DNA of 64,000 bases from Hofstenia miamia (Eukaryota; Xenacoelomorpha; Acoela). This document shows positions 10,374 to 22,979 of this stretch, in pieces. Within the stretch, counting starts at the first letter, position 1, and each line of letters starts with the position of its first letter. The notes below the pieces were generated by a model. It did no database searches and was not told the DNA's origin. It was given only the letters and a program-made list of their open reading frames with translations. A program made the position numbers and the translations under genes. Where the stretch lies: assembly GCA_004352715.1 (NCBI GenBank), contig SCFE01000060.1, positions 1,566,492 through 1,630,491 of the forward strand, read 5' to 3'.

Positions 10374-11897
10374 ACGACATCTGCCTCAATGGGCTTAGAA
10401 TATCTTTGCACATATCAAGAAACAGTCAAAGTTCCTTATTGCTTCCATGGGCTCAAAACTTTATAAATACATGAACATTAGTTTTGGAAAGAATTAAAAC
10501 CTTTTTGAAAAAGCCGAAATTTTCAATGAAAGTGTGTTAATCTTTTCAACAACTTCAGTCACAGCAATACGATTTAATAAGAAATTTCCAACATTTTATT
10601 AAAGTATGTTTCGCAAAGCACCTACCCATGCCCCAAAATTTGCTAATAGGTTCTGAGAAAATTTTTCGTAAATTTGGAAAAACGCTTAGTGACAAAATCT
10701 CTTGTAATTTTTATTGGCCACTGATTATTCTATGTGAAAAACCAAAGAAAGTTATTAAATTTTAACTCTTAAGCCAGGATATAGTCAAACTTATCAGGTA
10801 TATTCAAAACAGGCTGAACAAACACAATATCTAAAAAATGTCAATTTCTAGCAAACTGTTCTCTAAAAAAATTTATGTTTGAAAATCTTTGTAACTTCTT
10901 AATCCTGTATATTTTACATTTATTAGGCTAAAATATAGTAAAAATTCTAATTAACTTAGAGTAAAATTTAAAATTTTTAGCTTAAGATTAACACCATGTC
11001 TTTACGCGGAGTCCACGTACTTACGCAATAAGGAAATCAATAGACATGAAGCGTTATAAATTTTTTGACAAAGAATTATCATGTAAATGCTTCCATGACA
11101 AATGTCAATCAAAAATTGTGTCAGAAATAAACTATGTACAGGTCAAAGCAAACAATTTACTGCAAACGAGTCAATTATTTAAGAGAAATTCCAGCAGGTA
11201 TTTGCAGTTTGTCTGATGAGCTGTTTGAGTAATGTTTGAAAATGTAAGATCTGATGCTAAATACAGCCGGTTACCAATGCTGTGGTACTTGCCATCAAGT
11301 GAAGACAATAAGCAACTGATGTCCTGGTGAAGGGTTAGGGGGACATGCCAAAAATAAGCCATAAATAGGATTTTAATTTTACTAGTTTGATCAATAATTT
11401 TTTACTTTCAAATACAGTTGTAGCATTTCAATTATGCAATTTTTACAAATGTAGGACGTATAATCCCAACATGTTTCCAGCACAAATAACATTAATTGCT
11501 TGTTTGATCGGAGGTAAGATCTTCCCCTTAGGAATGATACTACTGTCGAGAGAGCAATCCATGAGTCAATGTTAATTATTTGAATTGAATCAATGTTGCT
11601 TGATTCAGGGTATTCACCACCTTGATAATTAGGAATAGCTGTAACTTGAAAATTCATACGTGACACACTTCAGAAATACTTATTTGTACTTGATGTTAAA
11701 ATTGACATGTACGGTTCTTGTGATCGAGCTTTGGATAGCACATCATTGGATTTACAGTGGAACTAGCCAAACACACTTATTTATTTTGTCATCATATGTA
11801 GAAAAAATTCCCGCAACAATGAATAACCTATAATTTCTTAACAAAAATTTTCTGTATTGGTATTAATTAGTAATCTAAAGTAACTCAAAACTAATAC

Positions 11898-11938
<41 letters not shown>

Positions 11939-13794
11939 GCTTTATTCTAACTATATATTTAACTATGCTACTATAAAAATATAAAAAAATAAATTGGGAT
12001 TTTTTTATGTTAAATATATTGCCCAATCCATCACCTTTTGAGATCATTCTCATCAAATTTATTGTAAATAAGGTTCTTCCACCATAACTACAGTAGGGAA
12101 ACAGTTATTTTGTTCATGCGGATTCGATTCGACCTTAATTCATTGCCATTGTCCAATCAAAATTAATCTTGCTAATAAAATAGTGAAATTGAATACCTAC
12201 AGTCAGTCTTCCCCACAAAATAATCCTTTATCAAAAGATCTACTTTATGATTTTTAAAAAATTTCTGAAGAATCGGATGTGTAAGTTGATTTTCCCTATC
12301 AAATTAACATTCGCCTAAATATATTTTAATAGTCACCTCTGGTATATAATTGAATTCATTACAAACATTTTAACTAAAATTACAACGAGCTTAAACATAA
12401 CAGTATATTTAGTTTTGAATTGGTGTGATGAAACGCGCAAAAATCTTTTGTCAATATTCTTTAGACTTTGCAATTTGCTCTGCCAACGATTTATGATTCC
12501 ATTTATATGCAATCCTTTTGTTGTTCAACAATTTGTATTCATTTCGATTTATAATATAATGCAGATAATGCGAATTTGTAATATATTCCTTCCGCAGTCT
12601 TAAAATTATATAATCTATAGGTTGACATGTGTCTTACTGTTTTATTGAACTTCGAATAAAAAATTTATTCATTCAAATTTATTATTTTATTGCGATTTTT
12701 GACTTAACATTGCACAAACCATATTGTACCTGATTCTGGCACTCATATAAATGCTACTCTTGGTTTAAAATTATTCCAACTATGCATTTCGAACATAATG
12801 TGTTTTGAATGTGTGCTTTAAGTTTCTGTTTATATAAGTTAATATTGTTTTGTATAGAATAGGCATTGTTCTTCATTTAAAATATTGTAAGATTACTTGG
12901 AAATACATATTCAATTTTCATGTTCTATGTACGTGTCTAAATTTAGAAATCTATTTTTTCATGGGATTACTTTTCAGATATAATGATTCTGTAATTTAAA
13001 ATTTTTAATGCAAATTTACTGTAGTCTTTTGAATACATTTCTATATATAGTTAAATCGTTTCATTCTTTTCCTAATGCACTGTTAATTTTACTAACTTTG
13101 TGCAAGATAAAGAAAATAAACATGAGTTTCATTAATAACAATTAATAGTGTGTCAATGAAGAAATTGAAAATTGTCTAAACTCTAAGATGATGAAATGCT
13201 TCTAATAATTTTCTTAAATTGTAGTTATCAAGGAATTTCTAGTAATAACTCAAACAGTATTTATTCAATTATTTATGAGATAATGAATGAGCGTTGACAT
13301 AAATTTAAGAAAATATTCGATAATTTTGATTTTTGTACACTTAACAAAACACTTTATCATACTTCGTAATAATGTGTTTAACAAGATGGGCAAAGTCATT
13401 TGATTAAAATTCCAAATAAAAAAATGTAGAAATATTTTTATGTTTGCTTCATGTTTGTACATTGTTGATGCAAAACATTAGTTTTAATAAAATACTTTAA
13501 GGAAAATCTTACATGTTACTAAAATGCTTAGAAATGGCAAATGATTACTATGATTTCAAGTTACAAAATGTTTATTGTAGAAATTATTTTTCAGAATCTG
13601 ACCCAATTTCATAAGTCTAAAATTTTGGTTAATGCCATGGAAAACGAGAATAACTGAATGTCAAGCAAGTAAAATAGTGTAAGAATGTAACTACATGTAG
13701 TATTATATTAAATTTTGTATATCTCATAGAATGATTAAAAAATCAACTGGAAACAATATCATGGATTGAAATACTACTTTGTTGAAACTAAATT

Positions 13795-13847
<53 letters not shown>

Positions 13848-13853
13848 TCTATT

Positions 13854-14853
13854 NNNNNNNNNNNNNNNNNNNNNNNNNNNNNNNNNNNNNNNNNNNNNNN
13901 NNNNNNNNNNNNNNNNNNNNNNNNNNNNNNNNNNNNNNNNNNNNNNNNNNNNNNNNNNNNNNNNNNNNNNNNNNNNNNNNNNNNNNNNNNNNNNNNNNNN
14001 NNNNNNNNNNNNNNNNNNNNNNNNNNNNNNNNNNNNNNNNNNNNNNNNNNNNNNNNNNNNNNNNNNNNNNNNNNNNNNNNNNNNNNNNNNNNNNNNNNNN
14101 NNNNNNNNNNNNNNNNNNNNNNNNNNNNNNNNNNNNNNNNNNNNNNNNNNNNNNNNNNNNNNNNNNNNNNNNNNNNNNNNNNNNNNNNNNNNNNNNNNNN
14201 NNNNNNNNNNNNNNNNNNNNNNNNNNNNNNNNNNNNNNNNNNNNNNNNNNNNNNNNNNNNNNNNNNNNNNNNNNNNNNNNNNNNNNNNNNNNNNNNNNNN
14301 NNNNNNNNNNNNNNNNNNNNNNNNNNNNNNNNNNNNNNNNNNNNNNNNNNNNNNNNNNNNNNNNNNNNNNNNNNNNNNNNNNNNNNNNNNNNNNNNNNNN
14401 NNNNNNNNNNNNNNNNNNNNNNNNNNNNNNNNNNNNNNNNNNNNNNNNNNNNNNNNNNNNNNNNNNNNNNNNNNNNNNNNNNNNNNNNNNNNNNNNNNNN
14501 NNNNNNNNNNNNNNNNNNNNNNNNNNNNNNNNNNNNNNNNNNNNNNNNNNNNNNNNNNNNNNNNNNNNNNNNNNNNNNNNNNNNNNNNNNNNNNNNNNNN
14601 NNNNNNNNNNNNNNNNNNNNNNNNNNNNNNNNNNNNNNNNNNNNNNNNNNNNNNNNNNNNNNNNNNNNNNNNNNNNNNNNNNNNNNNNNNNNNNNNNNNN
14701 NNNNNNNNNNNNNNNNNNNNNNNNNNNNNNNNNNNNNNNNNNNNNNNNNNNNNNNNNNNNNNNNNNNNNNNNNNNNNNNNNNNNNNNNNNNNNNNNNNNN
14801 NNNNNNNNNNNNNNNNNNNNNNNNNNNNNNNNNNNNNNNNNNNNNNNNNNNNN
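13854..14853. other. Assembly gap of exactly 1,000 N at the palindrome centre
   Basis: The gap is centred on the palindrome axis (14353.5) and flanked by mirrored AATAGAACACACACA-type and TA repeats. A round 1,000 may be a default gap size, so the true spacer length is unknown. Confidence 0.95.
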
Positions 14854-14859
14854 AATAGA

Positions 14860-14912
<53 letters not shown>

Positions 14913-16768
14913 AATTTAGTTTCAACAAAGTAGTATTTCAATCCATGATATTGTTTCCAGTTGATTTTTTAATCATTCTATGAGATATACAAAATTTAAT
15001 ATAATACTACATGTAGTTACATTCTTACACTATTTTACTTGCTTGACATTCAGTTATTCTCGTTTTCCATGGCATTAACCAAAATTTTAGACTTATGAAA
15101 TTGGGTCAGATTCTGAAAAATAATTTCTACAATAAACATTTTGTAACTTGAAATCATAGTAATCATTTGCCATTTCTAAGCATTTTAGTAACATGTAAGA
15201 TTTTCCTTAAAGTATTTTATTAAAACTAATGTTTTGCATCAACAATGTACAAACATGAAGCAAACATAAAAATATTTCTACATTTTTTTATTTGGAATTT
15301 TAATCAAATGACTTTGCCCATCTTGTTAAACACATTATTACGAAGTATGATAAAGTGTTTTGTTAAGTGTACAAAAATCAAAATTATCGAATATTTTCTT
15401 AAATTTATGTCAACGCTCATTCATTATCTCATAAATAATTGAATAAATACTGTTTGAGTTATTACTAGAAATTCCTTGATAACTACAATTTAAGAAAATT
15501 ATTAGAAGCATTTCATCATCTTAGAGTTTAGACAATTTTCAATTTCTTCATTGACACACTATTAATTGTTATTAATGAAACTCATGTTTATTTTCTTTAT
15601 CTTGCACAAAGTTAGTAAAATTAACAGTGCATTAGGAAAAGAATGAAACGATTTAACTATATATAGAAATGTATTCAAAAGACTACAGTAAATTTGCATT
15701 AAAAATTTTAAATTACAGAATCATTATATCTGAAAAGTAATCCCATGAAAAAATAGATTTCTAAATTTAGACACGTACATAGAACATGAAAATTGAATAT
15801 GTATTTCCAAGTAATCTTACAATATTTTAAATGAAGAACAATGCCTAATCTATACAAAACAATATTAACTTATATAAACAGAAACTTAAAGCACACATTC
15901 AAAACACATTATGTTCGAAATGCATAGTTGGAATAATTTTAAACCAAGAGTAGCATTTATATGAGTGCCAGAATCAGGTACAATATGGTTTGTGCAATGT
16001 TAAGTCAAAAATCGCAATAAAATAATAAATTTGAATGAATAAATTTTTTATTCGAAGTTCAATAAAACAGTAAGACACATGTCAACCTATAGATTATATA
16101 ATTTTAAGACTGCGGAAGGAATATATTACAAATTCGCATTATCTGCATTATATTATAAATCGAAATGAATACAAATTGTTGAACAACAAAAGGATTGCAT
16201 ATAAATGGAATCATAAATCGTTGGCAGAGCAAATTGCAAAGTCTAAAGAATATTGACAAAAGATTTTTGCGCGTTTCATCACACCAATTCAAAACTAAAT
16301 ATACTGTTATGTTTAAGCTCGTTGTAATTTTAGTTAAAATGTTTGTAATGAATTCAATTATATACCAGAGGTGACTATTAAAATATATTTAGGCGAATGT
16401 TAATTTGATAGGGAAAATCAACTTACACATCCGATTCTTCAGAAATTTTTTAAAAATCATAAAGTAGATCTTTTGATAAAGGATTATTTTGTGGGGAAGA
16501 CTGACTGTAGGTATTCAATTTCACTATTTTATTAGCAAGATTAATTTTGATTGGACAATGGCAATGAATTAAGGTCGAATCGAATCCGCATGAACAAAAT
16601 AACTGTTTCCCTACTGTAGTTATGGTGGAAGAACCTTATTTACAATAAATTTGATGAGAATGATCTCAAAAGGTGATGGATTGGGCAATATATTTAACAT
16701 AAAAAAATCCCAATTTATTTTTTTATATTTTTATAGTAGCATAGTTAAATATATAGTTAGAATAAAGC

Positions 16769-16809
<41 letters not shown>

Positions 16810-19688
16810 GTATTAGTTTTGAGTTACTTTAGATTACTAATTAATACCAATACAGAAAATTTTTGTTAAGAAATTATAGGTTATTCATTGTTGCGGGAAT
16901 TTTTTCTACATATGATGACAAAATAAATAAGTGTGTTTGGCTAGTTCCACTGTAAATCCAATGATGTGCTATCCAAAGCTCGATCACAAGAACCGTACAT
17001 GTCAATTTTAACATCAAGTACAAATAAGTATTTCTGAAGTGTGTCACGTATGAATTTTCAAGTTACAGCTATTCCTAATTATCAAGGTGGTGAATACCCT
17101 GAATCAAGCAACATTGATTCAATTCAAATAATTAACATTGACTCATGGATTGCTCTCTCGACAGTAGTATCATTCCTAAGGGGAAGATCTTACCTCCGAT
17201 CAAACAAGCAATTAATGTTATTTGTGCTGGAAACATGTTGGGATTATACGTCCTACATTTGTAAAAATTGCATAATTGAAATGCTACAACTGTATTTGAA
17301 AGTAAAAAATTATTGATCAAACTAGTAAAATTAAAATCCTATTTATGGCTTATTTTTGGCATGTCCCCCTAACCCTTCACCAGGACATCAGTTGCTTATT
17401 GTCTTCACTTGATGGCAAGTACCACAGCATTGGTAACCGGCTGTATTTAGCATCAGATCTTACATTTTCAAACATTACTCAAACAGCTCATCAGACAAAC
17501 TGCAAATACCTGCTGGAATTTCTCTTAAATAATTGACTCGTTTGCAGTAAATTGTTTGCTTTGACCTGTACATAGTTTATTTCTGACACAATTTTTGATT
17601 GACATTTGTCATGGAAGCATTTACATGATAATTCTTTGTCAAAAAATTTATAACGCTTCATGTCTATTGATTTCCTTATTGCGTAAGTACGTGGACTCCG
17701 CGTAAAGACATGGTGTTAATCTTAAGCTAAAAATTTTAAATTTTACTCTAAGTTAATTAGAATTTTTACTATATTTTAGCCTAATAAATGTAAAATATAC
17801 AGGATTAAGAAGTTACAAAGATTTTCAAACATAAATTTTTTTAGAGAATAGTTTGCTAGAAATTGACATTTTTTAGATATTGTGTTTGTTCAGCCTGTTT
17901 TGAATATACCTGATAAGTTTGACTATATCCTGGCTTAAGAGTTAAAATTTAATAACTTTCTTTGGTTTTTCACATAGAATAATCAGTGGCCAATAAAAAT
18001 TACAAGAGATTTTGTCACTAAGCGTTTTTCCAAATTTACGAAAAATTTTCTCAGAACCTATTAGCAAATTTTGGGGCATGGGTAGGTGCTTTGCGAAACA
18101 TACTTTAATAAAATGTTGGAAATTTCTTATTAAATCGTATTGCTGTGACTGAAGTTGTTGAAAAGATTAACACACTTTCATTGAAAATTTCGGCTTTTTC
18201 AAAAAGGTTTTAATTCTTTCCAAAACTAATGTTCATGTATTTATAAAGTTTTGAGCCCATGGAAGCAATAAGGAACTTTGACTGTTTCTTGATATGTGCA
18301 AAGATATTCTAAGCCCATTGAGGCAGATGTCGTGGGGCCGAAGGCCCCTGCAACAGGAAATTTCGCGCAACGGCACATCTCGATGGGATTTAGAACGAAA
18401 AAGATAAAATAGGCTCTCCTCTATCATTTGGTGCCTTTAGATTGGCAATATCTATAATATTTTCTGAGCAATAAGCGCTAAAAAAATTTTATAGGGTTGT
18501 AAAATTTCTTAATATATTTTGGGCAGATTAAGGTTACATTTGAATGTAACCCTTCAAAATATTAATTTCAATTTGGAACGCACTAAAATCCTACTTGTTG
18601 TTTTCAAGTGAATAATATTTTCGCTAATCTTTCAAATTGTGCTAATATTTAATATAATAAATAGCTAGTATTTAAAATTTTGCAAAAAAGTGAAATCACA
18701 AGCAGTGGTTAAACATGATCCATTAGATATCTAGCTGCAAAATATGCACCTATCGACATTCACAATAGTATTTGCTTCCACTTGAAACCTTTTCACGCAA
18801 GAATTTCTTTGGAAAAAAATTATCTGGTGGCTGTTTATAAGGTGAATATGTTCTAGTATTTTGACGATTTAACTACCATTCATGTAAAAATCTGCCTCAT
18901 CTGAAACCACGATATCATCAGTAAATCTTTCAACTTTGTTAAGAAACTAAGTAAGAAAGGTAACTCTCCATTTAAAGTCAGTATCTAATAATTTTTTGCC
19001 TTATAAGCAAACACTCCCAGACACTCCCAGATCCTTTTCTAATAATTCTAACTACTGTTGACCGTGATGACTCTATTCCGTATAGTCTTGTTGAGAAGTT
19101 TTCATTATCAGTACTTTGTCATGAACTAATTCAATATTTTCTGATGTTCTTTTAGTAATACGTCTTAAGGAGTTACTCTCATCCTTGTTTAGAACTGTTC
19201 CATGCATAGAAATCTTGATAGTAGTAGTTCTAGCTGTTTTTCGTTACACTTCTTGCTTCAAAATGCGCTTGAAATCCTTGACCAACGCGTGAAACACTGT
19301 AAGTTTCTACTATTAATACTGGTCCTTTTTTGACAGTCACATTGTTTAAGAGACCTTTGTAAGAGATTAATGTATTTTCTTGACTTGATATTCTAAATAA
19401 GAAAAGATCTAAGCTAAGCTAATAAGTATTATTTGTGTAGCAAGGATACAATAATTTAACTACGATTAGAGATAATTATACTTATTTTTTAACACTCAAA
19501 TTTATGATGTGCGCAAAAAAACACTAGTCCCTTTTAGTACATAAACTATTTTTCTGATTGACATGAGATTTTACGTATTTGAAGAACATATTCTGGCGTT
19601 TAAAATGAGACTAAGTATAGGTTTCTAGAACTTGTAATTAGATGAGTTATAAAGTTTTCAAAAACTTGATGCATTCTTGTGGAACACC

Positions 19689-19691
<3 letters not shown>
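14854..19691 (-). repeat. Right arm of the giant palindrome (4,838 bp)
   Basis: Reverse complement of 9016-13853, essentially identical by eye. Relative to the left arm it has a tandem 10-bp duplication ACACTCCCAG (19011-19020 and 19021-19030) and a nearby 10-bp loss around 18988-18998, which cancel in length. It holds the mirror copies of the mariner remnant, the hairpin (18334-18348) and the small unrecognised ORFs (17041-17316, 17345-17536). Confidence 0.95.
18747..19307 (-). pseudogene. Decayed mariner-type transposase (right-arm copy)
   Basis: Mirror copy of the left-arm transposase remnant, with the SDEADFYMNG core near 18880-18905 on the minus strand. It carries the arm-specific 10-bp duplication and 10-bp deletion, which put the KDLGVF-to-RHELLD segment out of register compared with the left copy. 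It is therefore slightly more damaged than its twin. Its terminus is CAGGGTGTTCC, read inward from 19691. Confidence 0.6.

Positions 19692-19747
<56 letters not shown>
19692..19747. repeat. (TA)n microsatellite between palindrome and Tc1-like element
   Basis: A TA array with one interruption (ATAAATAT). It supplies the TA target site for the element starting at 19748. Confidence 0.9.
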
Positions 19748-21117
19748 CTGGCCAAACGTTTGGTAATATTAACCTGCCTAAAGCGTGTTTTATGCTATTA
19801 CCTGGAAACATCGTAAAATTCCTGGAATTCCCAATTTTTTCTTAGAATTTACAGCAGATTCATTTAGCCAATCAAATTAACACAACTTTAGATTTACACA
19901 TAATACATTTGCATTGAAAAAGCACTATCAGTATAGTTTGAAATATTGTCCGTGGTAGTGAAATTTCACCAACGAAGCGTGCTCAAATTCATATCTTGTA
20001 CAAGGAGAGGAACAATTATCATGCTATAGCTGTTAGAATAGGCGTGTCAGCATCTTGCACATCGGGAAGCATTACTCGCTATCAGCAAATGCAAAATTTT
20101 TCCTCTAACAAGCGGTCTGGGAGACCAAAATGAAAACCCCTCAGACTCACCATCTCATTCACCATTACACCATCAATCAACCATTCTCTTTATCTTCTGA
20201 CGTCAAAGCAAATCTAGGTGCGGTAGTGCAGAATGTATCAACATGAACCATTAGGCGTTGATTGAATACTACATTTGACCTTCAATCGTGCAAACCAGCA
20301 GCCAAACCCCGATTGTCTTCAAAGAACATTAGAGACTGGTTGCGCTTCTGCAGGCAATACCAACACTAAACCCCTGAGATTCAGCATCAAACAAATAATG
20401 TTTATTGATGAATCCAAGATTTGCCAGTTTACATCATACCAGCCATATGTTTGAAGACCAAGAAACCAAAGATTCAACATATGTTATATGCAACAAGCTT
20501 TCTGCTCAGTACCTTCTGTGATGATTTAGGGAGCTATAACTGCGAATGGGCGTGCTGCTCTGCATTTTGTTCCTCACAACGAGGCAGTCACAGCAAAGGC
20601 CTACCTCAAAATTATTCAGGTGAAAGTTCTCATATTTATGCAGCTTTGCGGAACATCTCTACTACAACAAGATGGTGATCCTTGCCAAAGCGCCAAAGTT
20701 GTTAAACAGTGGATTGCATCACAAGACTTTCGGCTGCTTGAGAAATGGCCGGGAAACTCTCCAGACCTCAACGTCATAAAAAATTGCTGACATCACATCA
20801 AAAACTGTCTGAGGAAGCGCCAATGCACATCACTTGACCATCTGAAAGAGCAAATTAAAGTGGTATGGTGCACAAAGATAACTGATGATTATTGTAGAAA
20901 TCTGGTCGAGTCAATGTCAAATCACTTTGCTGCGTGTTTGGCCAATAATGGCGGACATACAAAATATTAGTGAGTTTTTCTGAATTTGCTATTTACGTTC
21001 TTTACAGTGTTATCATATTGTTTTGTACATTGTGTAATTATTCTTCTTCTACATTGCGTTTTTTAGTGTAAAATACAAAAATTTCTAAATTTGGAAAGTG
21101 TTCCCAAAATTTTGGCC

Positions 21118-21119
<2 letters not shown>
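19748..21119 (+). mobile_element. Tc1-like transposon, 1,372 bp, complete ends, dead transposase
   Basis: TA at 19746-19747 and 21120-21121 flanks inverted ends: left CTGGCCAAACGTTTGG, right end reverse-complemented CTGGCCAAAATTTTGG. Size and TA duplication fit Tc1/mariner. It lies directly against the palindrome and against a second Tc1-like element, all within TA arrays. Confidence 0.85.
19950..20970 (+). pseudogene. Tc1-like transposase pseudogene
   Basis: Fragments in order: an N-terminal HTH starting SPTKRAQIHILYKERNN with RIGVSASC, then a GRPK box near 20115-20130; the first catalytic Asp in MFIDESK (codon 20407-20409); the second in QQDGDPC (from 20665); and the third block PGNSPDLNVI, where the expected Glu codon is AAA (Lys) at 20779-20781, followed by a TGA at 20788. 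The C-terminal tail reads on to NNGGHTKY. Multiple stops and frameshifts plus the lost catalytic Glu make it inactive. When intact, this family cuts and pastes DNA at TA sites. Confidence 0.8.

Positions 21120-21120
<1 letters not shown>

Positions 21121-21156
<36 letters not shown>
21121..21156. repeat. (TA)n microsatellite
   Basis: A TA array that separates two Tc1-like elements and probably served as the target for both. Confidence 0.85.
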
Positions 21157-21157
<1 letters not shown>

Positions 21158-22302
21158 TGCATGTCAATAAAATGTCAGAAATTTTAAAATTTTTGTTTCG
21201 AGATGTGTAATAGATGCCTGTATATGCTTGCTTGATTCAATGTTTAAATGATATATATTTTATTGGTTACAAGGTCTTGGATCATTTTCACGTGTTTTTC
21301 ATTCCTTTTTCAAGTGTAAAAGTGCTTGCAGTGTTATTCTTCATGTATATCAAATAATAAACCGTCTCATCAAATGTTTATGATATTGTTTGAGAATGGC
21401 ATTACTAATCCACAAGAACTTGCAGCAAAAACAGGCTTGGCATTATGCTCAAGCTACTGCAATTTAGCTAAATTTAGAATTGGAGAGTCAATAGAGAGAA
21501 GACCCGAAAAATATTCAGGAGCTCAGAAATTGTGGTCGACCTGACGTATCTGGGCATACAATCCAGCAAAGTCTGAAATCCAGTGGCTACACAAAAAAGA
21601 AGCTGGCGAAAGTCCCAGATTTAACAGATCGACAAAAGGAAAAAAATGACTTTCTGCCAAGAAAAGGAAGGCTTTCTGTGGGACAACACATTTATAACAG
21701 ACAAATGTCTGTTTTATTTACATCATTCTACCATCCAACTCTGTGCAAAGGTCCACGCTGTCCCCATAAATGAATGAGAAAATTCTCACCCTCTGTTATG
21801 GTTTGGGGACAATTTCAGATAATGGCTCCGGACATGTCTCCTATGTCTGGCATCAAAATGTGGAAAAGTAAATTTTAGAACTGGAGCAATTTCTGCGATA
21901 TGCAAATGCTTTATATCCAACTGGATGGGTACTTCCGCAGGGTGGAGCACAGCCATATACTGCAAAATTGACTTTGGGTGGTTTTCAGTTAACAAAGTGC
22001 AAGATATTCAATGGCCTGTGAACAGTCCTGACTTGTCACCAATTGAAAATATCTGGACAATAATGAAGGGCTATATAGAGAAGAAGAACCCCCATTATAT
22101 GGAAGGTTTCAAGGAGAAAATCCAACTTGCTGCAGGACGAATTGTAAATTTTTATTATATGTCTATCACTATGCATAAATTGGTTTGTTTTTTGGTGAGA
22201 AAATGTAGATTAAATATAATCATTTTGTGCAATTTTTGACGTAAAATAACCTAATTTGAAAGGGAAGTTTGTCATTTAAAATTTACTACTTTTTTCATGC
22301 AT
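21157..22302 (+). mobile_element. Second Tc1-like transposon, decayed
   Basis: The left end begins CTGCATGTCAATAAAATGTC after the TA array; a diverged inverted match (TGCATGAAAAAAGTAG, then TAAATTTTAAATGAC) ends near 22302. Between them is a broken Tc1-type transposase. The right boundary is approximate. The CpG-poor capsid-bearing segment begins right after it. Confidence 0.6.
21326..22180 (+). pseudogene. Tc1-like transposase pseudogene
   Basis: The N-terminal part resembles an HTH (MFMILFENGITNPQELAAKT). The decisive motif is in the open segment 21925-22239: WPVNSPDLSPIENIW matches the last catalytic block of Tc1-like transposases, with its Glu intact, then a charged C-terminal segment (YIEKKNPHY). 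Several stops and frameshifts lie between, so it is inactive. Confidence 0.7.
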
Positions 22303-22690
22303 TTCTTTCCTTTTGATTCTGGGGTCTAATTTTAATACCATTTCCCTTATTTGTATTTGTATGTATATCATTTCCTTTAGGTTTATTTATAGATATACCA
22401 TTTCTCTTAGGTGTATTTAATCACATACCTTCTCCTGGGATTGTTTGTGTTATACCCATTCCCACAGCATTGTTACCAAAGTCAACCCCTTTTCCAAAAA
22501 CTTTATTCACCACATTTCTGCCTTAAGTAGCTAATGGTGCTACTGCATTCTTTCCAATGAATTGAGCAGCTGCCATAAGTAAAGGGGTGAAAGCACTAAT
22601 GTTTTTTTCAATTGCATTTAGCTATGTTGTAGAAATTTTAGTATCGCAACATCTATTTGTTAATTTAGCTTTTTCTAACTGATTAATTTG
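22303..22690 (-). pseudogene. Possible minor-capsid-like remnant of a Polinton/adintovirus-like element
   Basis: The minus-strand translation gives a hydrophobic Ala/Gly-rich segment (FTPLLMAAAQFIGKNAVAP), then VNKVFGKGVDFGN with a basic, Asn-rich tail, broken by stops. This composition resembles small minor-capsid proteins that sit beside the major capsid gene in Polinton-type elements. The assignment rests mainly on its position just downstream of the capsid remnant and is tentative. Confidence 0.35.
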
Positions 22691-22979
22691 TACTTAGGGT
22701 TAAAGAAATGGAAGGAAAGTTCCTTCTTTTTGGAGGTCAATATTATTAACCCTTGAATCTGTCAACCATAGGTGAATTTGATTCACCCTTAAAGTAGTGG
22801 GACTTGAATTTTAATGCTTTTTCAATTTTTTAGTTGATGATTAGTTAAGTTTAAGCTATACTTTTTATATTATGTCATTTATATATAAGAATTTGGAAAA
22901 ATTTCTAAACTCACTTTTAACAAAGTTAAGCTTAAGTGAAAGTGAAATGAATTTCATGATAGAGAAACCTTTGTTCTTC

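Larger units (their letters stand above)
9016..13853 (+). repeat. Left arm of a giant palindrome (4,838 bp)
   Basis: Every landmark in this arm has a reverse-complement partner in 14854-19691 at coordinates summing to 28,707, including microsatellite lengths (11905-11936 with 16771-16802) and the inner (TA)n plus TGTGTGTTCTATT end. The only difference I found is a pair of compensating 10-bp changes near 9677-9715. Contents: a mariner-type terminus and dead transposase at the outer end, a GC-rich hairpin at 10359-10373, and otherwise non-coding AT-rich DNA. Short ORFs at 11171-11362 and 11391-11666 (minus) are open but unrecognised. Confidence 0.95.

Noticed and set aside
13724-14983. Several 350-400-codon ORFs across 13.7-15.0 kb and similar ones at 29.7-30.9 and 61.9-62.5 kb
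   Set aside because: They are N gaps read through as open frames plus TA repeats (Tyr-Ile runs); no coding content.
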